In this document: piece after piece, positions 57,185-64,000 of the stretch
How the letters are laid out: every line of letters starts with the position of its first letter
Numbering within the stretch: the stretch's first letter is position 1
Assembly: GCA_022925895.1 (NCBI GenBank)
Contig: JAKSYS010000238.1
Span: 1 to 64,000 of the forward strand
DNA from: Fragilaria crotonensis
Lineage: Eukaryota > Bacillariophyta > Fragilariophyceae > Fragilariales > Fragilariaceae
DNA length: 64,000 nt
Reading direction: 5' to 3'
The notes under the pieces: model-generated
The model's database searches: none
The model's input: the letters and a program-made list of their open reading frames with translations, nothing else
What the model was told of the DNA's origin: nothing
Program-made: the position numbers and the translations under genes

Positions 57185-59389
57185 TATGGACGCAATTGTC
57201 CACTCAGACCGATTCACACCGACAGAGATTCGAAAACTGAATTATTGTCGCCTGTATCTGCAGGTTGTCACACTATCGGACATAACGAAGCCGAACGGAC
57301 ATGAACTCGACCCAAGCATGCTATTAGGGCGACCATCATTGATGAGCTCGCGCACACGATGGCATACCGTGCATCAAGATCGACCGTCAAACAAGGAATG
57401 GAAGTTGTGGCAGTCGGCCAACCGTCTTTGGAGTGATGAGAAAGGACGATTACTCAGAGCCTTGGGAGCGTGGACGCAGCCTCTTTCCAAACGAAGGTTT
57501 CAATCCTTCGCGTATATTCACAGCCGCTCCTTATTCATACTCACCGCAGACAACACTTATGCAGTACATCGTCATGTCGGTCATGATAGATTTCGTCCAT
57601 CATCTTCGGTAACATCACGGACATATGCCCAACTGCCAGAACAAGCGCGATCTGCAGAAGTCAGCGCGGAGGAGGGTGGCTATTGGAAACTTCATGGTAC
57701 TCCATCACAGACTATTTGGAAGCCGGTCATCCCCACGTCGGCTACGGCCACGTTTGAACTGTTCGTTAGCACTCTTGAACCATGGGAGGCCGAACTCCTG
57801 AATGATGTCACTCTCCACGTTGACCCATTTACACTTTGCCTGGAGTTAACGCCCGGTTTTCGAGCGGTCAGCGATGGTTCCGTGAAGTTAAAGCGACACG
57901 GGTCTTTCGGGTGGGTCATTAGTACTTTGCGAGGAGAGCGAATGGCCACAGGTATGGGTCCTGCCAGAGGACGATCACCAAAATCCTACAGAGCAGAAGC
58001 ATACGGCATGCTTTCCTTCCTCAGATTCTTACTTCGGATCAAGGAATTCACTTACATGCATGAACCCTGGAGAGGCGTGCTGGCCACCGATAGTCAAGGA
58101 GTCCTTGACACGTTGCAAGAGGGTGATCGAGATCCTCAAGAACAAGAAGTTCCGATTGACTTGGATCGCGGAGAAGTTATTCTGGATTGCCTTCGACCAG
58201 ATTGGGACATTCTTATCGAAATTCAAACGGCATTAAAACAATTGCCTCGCGTCACTCTTCAATACGTCAAAGGCCATCAAGATGACACGACCCCTTACCA
58301 CTCCCTGGATCTCATGGGTCAGCTCAACGTGGACGCCGACACTCAGGCTGGTATATACAATCATGAATTCGGAGCATATCGAGGGAACGTGCTTATGTCC
58401 CCTCAGGCACGAGCCCATTTACATCTTCCAGACGGGACCGTCACTAGTCGGTATTCTGAAGTGTTGCTGCACGAAGCCACCACCAAACCTTTACTTGATT
58501 ATATCCAACGCAGGCAAGGATGGGACGCATCAACCCTCCACTCCATTCACTGGGATGCACATGCATTGGCCATCAAGAAGACTACCGTTCCACATACCCA
58601 TTTGGTCAAGCTTCTTCATCGTATGTTACCCACCCATGCGCAGTCGAACAAGTTCGACGGCGGTTCCCGAACGTGCCCGTTATGCGGCTCGATTAATGAA
58701 GATTTCGCTCACATTCTTCGCTGCGAGCACCCCACTCGCGAACGATGGCGCAACGAGTTTTGTCAGCCATGCGTGACCTTCATATTCAAACCAACACGTC
58801 TCCTCGGTTAAGCGACTTAATGTTAGCAGGTCTACGCCAGTGGTTTCTCTCTTCGGCAGTCGACGACCCGACGATAGCATCCGAGTCTTGTCATCCGACT
58901 CTGCAATCTCTTCTACGCCACCAAAGTCACATCGGATGGGACCAGTTATTTATGGGGAGATTTTGCAACGAGTGGTGTGTGCACCAACAGCGATACCTCG
59001 CAAATCACCATTGCGCAACTGAAGACCTAAGCCGGATGGGTTTGACGTGGCAGGCTAGCATCATCCAGTTTTGTTGGCAACGTTGGTACACCCTTTGGAA
59101 AACACGTAACCAAGAAGTTCACGGTCATGACGAGAGGACGCGAGCAGAGGCGATAAGACGAGACGTTCGATACCAATTGGATAACATCTATCGACATCGC
59201 AGTATGTACGAGACACAAGTTCAACGGTTACTGCATCGAGATGCAAGCGACCATGATCAGCAAGCACTCAGTGTCACTAAGAATTGGTTATCGGTGAACC
59301 GACCTATTTTCCAAGAGAGTTACAGGAGGGTCAAACAGCGAGCTTTACGAGGCATGCGTTCCATTCGGGATTACTTCGGTCATGGCTGA
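57185..59389 (+). pseudogene. LINE-2 RNase H and C-terminal zinc-finger region
   Basis: The frame is open to 58811 and then continues in another phase from about 58760 to the stop at 59389, one slip in all. Blocks are EIRKLNYCRLYL (thumb), then RNase H with SDGSVKLKRHGSFGW, YRAEAYGMLSFLRF, ATDSQGVLDTL and QLNVDADTQ, giving Asp, Glu, Asp, Asp. The finger is CPLCGSINEDFAHILRC near 58675. The final domain has IGWDQLFMGRFCNEW and VTKNWLSVNRPIFQESYRR. It lacks ORF1, endonuclease and most of RT. Confidence 0.8.
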
Positions 59390-59526
59390 CGCACGCACCC
59401 AGAATATTTGTGTTTGTACTGGTGGCTACTATACATCCCAGCGTAGTGCCCACCCGTGCGAGTCGTTTGCCTCCTGTCATGGGCTTTGCGGCAGCACGTT
59501 AAATAGATTTCGTATTTTTTTTTTTT
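57185..59526 (+). mobile_element. LINE-2: 5'-truncated LINE of the LINE-1 group
   Basis: It begins inside the RT thumb region and ends in GCAGCACGTTAAATAG plus a T-run at 59515-59527. It has a perfect 19-bp target duplication, so 5' truncation during target-primed insertion is clear. It is inserted in the gag part of Copia B. Protein blocks are collinear with LINE-1 25900-33818 but strongly diverged, so it is another family of the same clade. Confidence 0.9.
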
Positions 59527-59715
59527 TCTTCTTCGAAGAGCATCAATAGCAACAATGACATGTGCCACACCTCTGACGATGGCCGACAGATTGAGTGACC
59601 ACTCTTTGAAATCGACCCCACAATCAAGTGATCTGGAATCAGCGTACGAAGGTGATAATTGTGATCCATTGCTCGACGTCGTTTGCCCGCCCTCCAACGG
59701 CGCGGACCTGAGCTG

Positions 59716-59980
59716 ATTCCCAGTCTCCGTTCTTGTGATGTATTGATCCATGCCTTGCTGGCTATGCGTATATCGTCACGACATGACCGATTACGCATTT
59801 CGTATGATGCTGCTTATCAAAGCATGGAGCGAGCCACTTGACCCCAACAAATCAACAGATGGTCTTTTGGTGTGCTGCAATACGCGCCTATGTCTACCTG
59901 TCATAGGTTCGTTGTGATGTGGCGTTGGTATTGAAATTGCTGACGGTGCCATCGGAACTCTCGGTTTACTCTTGTTTAAG
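59716..59980. other. Spacer after Copia B, nothing certain
   Basis: The gag-like frame stops near 59715. A minus-strand frame (59791-60201) is open but overlaps the duplicated unit and has no recognisable family. Confidence 0.4.
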
Positions 59981-61409
59981 TCTAGTTCAGTATTCGCAAA
60001 TACGTTCTGTCCGCCGACCGTACCTGCGTAAACCGAATAGGAAGTTGTCCCGTAATTTTGACCCCTGTCCCTTCGCCTACGTGAATTCCTAGTACAGTTC
60101 CTACACAGTCTAAGAGTACACTTTACGCCATGAAAGGGAGGTTCCCCGAGCCTCCTCGTTTCGAGTCGCCCATGGTTACCGGTCTCCCTGACCGGAATCA
60201 TGATGTCCCTGCAACAACGTATTCCTCAGAGCAACTGGGAGATGAGAAAATCAACATGATTGATAACACCTTTTTCTCCCAAAAATTACATTCCTACGTA
60301 CGTACCTGGTATGTTTTCTACGTTGCCGACAATTCAATCAAACAGATCTCCGCGCTCCGCCCCATGACCCACTTCCCGATTACCGACTACTGTTTTACTG
60401 TTCTACCGCCTCCGATTATACCAACTACCACTCTACCGACTACTGTTCTACTGCCCATCGTTCTACCACCGACAAATGTTTTACCGTCTACTGATCATCC
60501 GATCACCGTCCTACCGTCTACTGTTCTACCGACAGATTTACTATCGTCTACTGATCATCCGATGACCGTCCTACCGTCTACTGTTCTACCGACAGATTTT
60601 CTACCGTCTACTGATCACCCGATCACCGTCCTATCGTCTACTGTTCTACTGACAGATTTTCTACCGTCTACTGATCATCCGATCACTGTCCTACCGTCTA
60701 CTGTTCTACCGACAGATTTTCTACCGTCTACTGATCACCCGATCACCGTCCTACCGTCTACTGTTCTACCGACAGATGCTCTACCGTCTACCAATCATCC
60801 GATCACCGTCCTACTGTCTACTGTTCTACCGACAGATGCTCTACCGTTTACTGACCATCCGATCACCGTCCTACCAACTACTGTTCTACCAACAGATGCT
60901 CCACTGCCTATTGATTATCCGATCACCGTCCTACCGTCTACTGTTCTACCAACAAATGCTCTACCGTCTACTGACCATCCGATCACCGTCCTACAGTCTA
61001 CTGTTCTACCAACAGATGCTCCACCGTCTATTGATTATCCGATCACCGTCCTACTGTCCACATTCCTACCAAAAGAAGTTCTACTGTCTCTTGATCATCC
61101 GATCACCGTCTTATCACCTATTTTTCTACCGACAGATGTTCTACTGCTTGCTGTTTTACCGACAGATGTTCTACTGTCTACCATTCAATCAACTTCCGGT
61201 TTACTGCCTGCTATTTCCTGGTTCTTTCCCCACTACAGCCATCCACCCTACTCAAATCTCATGGCTCTGTACAAAGTTTATGTCTGCATGTTCTTGTAAG
61301 GTTAACTAAGTCCCCGCCTCCTGAAATACGGTAAGGCCGGGATGGGGTACATGCTCTGGTCTTGGAAAAGACTGGAGGCGATGAAAACCCAATAATTAGG
61401 TTTATTTAT
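59981..61409 (+). repeat. Tandem duplication, unit 1
   Basis: It starts TCTAGTTCAGTATTCGCAAA and ends near AATAATTAGGTTTATTTAT. It matches 61459-63007 almost base for base, except for two fewer 60-bp internal repeats. Confidence 0.9.
60130..61299 (+). CDS. Protein of 20-residue repeats, copy 1
   Basis: A 389-codon frame starts at ATG (MKGRFPEPPRFESPM). A non-repetitive first 90 residues is followed by about 12 imperfect repeats of the type LPSTDHPITVLPSTVLPTDF. A hydrophobic C-terminus ends SNLMALYKVYVCMFL. There is no signal peptide. The 60-bp period is a multiple of three, so an open frame is expected even for non-coding repeats, and expression is unproven. If real, it would be a Thr/Pro/Leu-rich, possibly wall-associated or elastic protein (inference). 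Confidence 0.45.
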   Translation: MKGRFPEPPRFESPMVTGLPDRNHDVPATTYSSEQLGDEKINMIDNTFFSQKLHSYVRTWYVFYVADNSIKQISALRPMTHFPITDYCFTVLPPPIIPTTTLPTTVLLPIVLPPTNVLPSTDHPITVLPSTVLPTDLLSSTDHPMTVLPSTVLPTDFLPSTDHPITVLSSTVLLTDFLPSTDHPITVLPSTVLPTDFLPSTDHPITVLPSTVLPTDALPSTNHPITVLLSTVLPTDALPFTDHPITVLPTTVLPTDAPLPIDYPITVLPSTVLPTNALPSTDHPITVLQSTVLPTDAPPSIDYPITVLLSTFLPKEVLLSLDHPITVLSPIFLPTDVLLLAVLPTDVLLSTIQSTSGLLPAISWFFPHYSHPPYSNLMALYKVYVCMFL

Positions 61410-61458
61410 TATTGTTTAAGTGTTTCCGATGTTACTGGTATGACTCCGAACACAATTT

Positions 61459-63007
61459 TCTAGTTCAGTATTCGCAAATACGTTCTGTCCGCCGACCGTA
61501 CCTGCGTAAACCGAATAGGAAGTTGTCCCGTAATTTTGACCCCTGTCCCTTCGCCTACGTGAATTCCTAGTACAGTTCCTACACAGTCTAAGAGTACACT
61601 TTACGCCATGAAAGGGAGGTTCCCCGAGCCTCCTCGTTTCGATTCGCCCATGGTTACCGGTCTCCCTGACCGGAATCATGATGTCCCTGCAACAACGTAT
61701 TCCTCAGAGCAACTGGGAGATGAGAAAATCAACATGATTGATAACACCTTTTTCTCCCAAAAATTACATTCCTACGTACGTACCTGGTATGTTTTCTACG
61801 TTGCCGACAATTCAATCAAACAGATCTCCGCGCTCCGCCCCATGACCCACTTCCCGATTACCGACTACTGTTTTACTGTTCTACCGCCTCCGATTATACC
61901 AACTACCACTCTACCGACTACTGTTCTACTGCCCACCGTTCTACCACCGACAAATGTTTTACCGTCTACTGCTCCCTCGAACACCGCCCTACCGTCTACT
62001 GTTCTACCGACAGATTTTCTACCGTCTACTGATCATCCGATCACCGTCCTACCGTCTATTGTTCTACCGACATATTTTCTACCGTCTACTGATCATCCGA
62101 TCACCGTCCTACCGTCTACTGTTCTACCGACAGATTTACTATCGTCTACTGATCATCCGATGACCGTCCTACCGTCTACTGTTCTACCGACAGATTTTCT
62201 ACCGTCTACTGATCACCCGATCACCGTCCTATCGTCTACTGTTCTACTGACAGATTTTCTACCGTCTACTGATCATCCGATCACTGTCCTACCGTCTACT
62301 GTTCTACCGACAGATTTTCTACTGTCTACTGATCACCCGATCACCGTCCTACCGTCTACTGTTCTACCGACAGATGCTCTACCGTCTACCAATCATCCGA
62401 TCACCGTCCTACTGTCTACTGTTCTACCGACAGATGCTCTACTGTTTACTGACCATCCGATCACCGTCCTACCGACTACTGTTCTACCAACAGATGCTCC
62501 ACTGCCTATTGATTATCCGATCACCGTCCTACCGTCTACTGTTCTACCAACAAATGCTCTACCGTCTACTGACCATCCGATCACCGTCCTACAGTCTACT
62601 GTTCTACCAACAGATGCTCCACCGTCTATTGATTATCCGATCACCGTCCTACTGTCCACATTCCTACCAAAAGAAGTTCTACTGTCTCTTGATCATCCGA
62701 TCACCGTCTTATCACCTATTTTTCTACCGACAGATGTTCTACTGCTTGCTGTTTTACCGACAGATGTTCTACTGTCTACCATTCAATCAACTTCCGGTTT
62801 ACTGCCTGCTATTTCCTGGTTCTTTCCCCACTACAGCCATCCACCCTACTCAAATCTCATGGCTCTGTACAAAGTTTATGTCTGCATGTTCTTGTAAGGT
62901 TAACTAAGTCCCCGCCTCCTGAAATACGGTAAGGCCGGGATGGGGTACATGCTCTGGTCTTGGAAAAGACTGGAGGCGATGAAAACCCAATAATTAGGTT
63001 TATTTAT
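61459..63007 (+). repeat. Tandem duplication, unit 2
   Basis: This is the second copy, offset by 1,478 bp from unit 1. It has 120 bp more in the minisatellite, so the array changed length after or during duplication. Confidence 0.9.
61608..62897 (+). CDS. Protein of 20-residue repeats, copy 2
   Basis: A 429-codon frame corresponds residue for residue to copy 1, apart from two additional repeats and a few substitutions, one at residue 12 (Glu in copy 1, Asp here). Both copies keep the same start, repeat frame and C-terminus. The repeat section starts near 61950. The same caution on coding status applies. Confidence 0.45.
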   Translation: MKGRFPEPPRFDSPMVTGLPDRNHDVPATTYSSEQLGDEKINMIDNTFFSQKLHSYVRTWYVFYVADNSIKQISALRPMTHFPITDYCFTVLPPPIIPTTTLPTTVLLPTVLPPTNVLPSTAPSNTALPSTVLPTDFLPSTDHPITVLPSIVLPTYFLPSTDHPITVLPSTVLPTDLLSSTDHPMTVLPSTVLPTDFLPSTDHPITVLSSTVLLTDFLPSTDHPITVLPSTVLPTDFLLSTDHPITVLPSTVLPTDALPSTNHPITVLLSTVLPTDALLFTDHPITVLPTTVLPTDAPLPIDYPITVLPSTVLPTNALPSTDHPITVLQSTVLPTDAPPSIDYPITVLLSTFLPKEVLLSLDHPITVLSPIFLPTDVLLLAVLPTDVLLSTIQSTSGLLPAISWFFPHYSHPPYSNLMALYKVYVCMFL

Positions 63008-63146
63008 GTTATGGTATGACTCCGAAAACCATGACTCCCTCAACTGATAACGAGAGGAATGGCATCAAAAATCCTTCGCTTAACAGCAAACCATCATTCA
63101 ACCTCCGGTTTCAGCGATAGGGATAATACTCGCGAGGAAGGTGTTA

Positions 63147-64000
63147 TGAAAGATTGTTGCCTCAAGTGCTCAAGTGCCTCTTGAATCCTTGGATGCCAAT
63201 GGTATAATCACAAATAGACCCGTCATGAAGAACAGTGCCTACGTCTGCGCGGATGTCGCCCTAACAGGTCAATGCACCATCAAGGGGATGAATCGGACAA
63301 CATACCTGTTTGACGTGTGTTACTATGGTGCCGTTGATGACGCTGACTCCGGAATGGCAATGACAGGAATTACCATCCTCTTATTGGAGTCACTCTTCAA
63401 GCTGGCAAGAAGAATACAAGCAACAACGGTGTGATCACTGCTGTACCAACGGGTAAAAGGTGGACACCCAACGCGCTTTTCCCTTTTTGCTGCAGATATG
63501 CACCGACTGTCGATGGCATTCCACTGACTGACTCCACCACAGTCAACACTTTCGTTACCTTTGGAGCCAGTAGCTTATGTTCCGGTCCCGACCATGGCCC
63601 AGTATACCCAGGCAACGTTGCCGACTACCCTGCTGCATGTGATGACGACACAGCACGCAATTCCTGGGCCACATCACACAGAAGCTACTGCCACACTGTA
63701 TTGGCAGTGCCCATGATCACATCCGTGGCACCCTGATGACGTGTCACCCGGTCAATTGTGGACGCCTTCTTTTGGACACTTCAATCTCAGCTCCGTCTTC
63801 GTCTTCCGCTCAAGTTGTTGCCAATAACCCCCTTTGCGGTTGGACAAGGGACACTCCTTTGGGCACCACTCTCCAGGCTGGCGCTTCACACCATTCAGAA
63901 AGCCACTTGGCCTACCGCTACGAGCATTTCGTCAGTGTAATGCCCGCTCCTCTTGCTTCTACCGGGCTGCCCATTCTCCTGAGGTATCAACCAGATGACC
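63147..64000 (+). CDS. Partial cysteine-containing host protein gene
   Basis: An open stretch from 63147 encodes MKNSAYVCADVALTGQCTIK and MNRTTYLFDVCYYG, and continues in another frame as PLIGVTLQAGKKNTSNNG and VITAVPTGKRWTPN to the stop at 63736. A third frame carries NNPLCGWTRDTPLGTTLQAG and YRYEHFVSVMPAPL to the window edge. The motif PL-G-TLQAG appears twice, suggesting internal repeats. The phase changes near 63380 and 63720 may be introns or breaks. No family is recognised; regular Cys and Asn/Thr content would suit an extracellular protein (inference). The gene continues beyond the window. Confidence 0.4.

Larger units (their letters stand above)
55322..59715 (+). mobile_element. Copia B: truncated Ty1/Copia element of the Copia C group
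   Basis: It has a 5' LTR (55322-55825), a primer-binding site and a gag region (about 55861-57165, resuming at 59546 after LINE-2). No protease, integrase, RT or 3' LTR is seen, so it is a fossil missing most of its length. The LTR and gag resemble Copia C (IAELRLSEIYDV against MAEIPLTEIFDV; VISLRKPA in both) but are clearly diverged. It is older than LINE-2, which sits inside it, and younger than Tn-2, which it cuts. The right boundary is approximate. Confidence 0.75.

Noticed and set aside
59791-60201. Minus-strand frame with several Cys and Arg residues resembling a zinc knuckle
   Set aside because: Cys spacing does not fit a known knuckle, and it overlaps the start of the duplicated unit, whose plus-strand frame is longer.
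60130-62897. Regular 60-bp repeats resembling a CRISPR array
   Set aside because: There are no unique spacers, the repeats are head to tail and coding, and the window is eukaryotic.
1-64000. tRNA, rRNA or riboswitch genes
   Set aside because: No cloverleaf with conserved T-loop and no rRNA core sequence was noticed on either strand. The tRNA-like words at 48983 and 55826 are primer-binding sites only.

Overview
This window looks like a transposon-dense stretch of a eukaryotic nuclear genome, most likely a diatom or a close stramenopile. That placement is an inference. It rests on Copia elements of the type described from diatoms, a nodulin-like major facilitator gene with one 80-bp GT-AG intron, Plavaka/CACTA-like transposases, and endonuclease-RT-RNase H LINEs. 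No bacterial operon, rRNA, tRNA or CRISPR array was seen. Frame breaks, usually explicable by one base, occur in many unrelated genes, so some may be assembly errors rather than decay.

Bases 1-9990 hold a 1,049-bp Mutator-like non-autonomous element with 9-bp target repeats at the left edge, a patch of degenerate repeats, the transporter gene (3868-5626), and two members of an unrecognised gene family. The family copy at 8388-9416 is intact and the one at 6112-7316 is broken.

Bases 9990-33949 are one LINE (LINE-1) split by two later insertions. The first is a 10,032-bp DNA transposon (Tn-1, 10856-20887) with 25-bp terminal inverted repeats and a TA target duplication. The second is a young Copia element (Copia A, 27010-32746). 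Tn-1 carries an accessory gene, a divergently transcribed putative 2OG-Fe(II) dioxygenase, and a transposase convergent with the dioxygenase.

Bases 33950-41750 hold a related transposase fragment next to two convergent cysteine-protease-like genes, one Ulp1/C48-like and one papain/OTU-like (Tn-3), followed by a minisatellite. Bases 41751-55321 are a diverged relative of Tn-1 (Tn-2) with the same three-gene layout. Its accessory gene is interrupted by a young Copia element (Copia C, 42174-49397), and its transposase is cut by a third Copia remnant (Copia B, from 55322). Copia B is itself interrupted by a 5'-truncated LINE (LINE-2, 57185-59526) with a 19-bp target duplication.

Bases 59981-63007 are a recent tandem duplication of a unit encoding a protein made of 20-residue repeats. 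The last kilobase is probably part of another cysteine-containing host gene.

The most interesting system is the Tn-1/Tn-2 cassette: transposase plus a nuclear-looking 2OG oxygenase plus a conserved accessory protein. A short motif is repeated three times just upstream of the oxygenase in both copies. By analogy with the TET/JBP genes found beside fungal KDZ transposons, the oxygenase could modify DNA or chromatin at the element.
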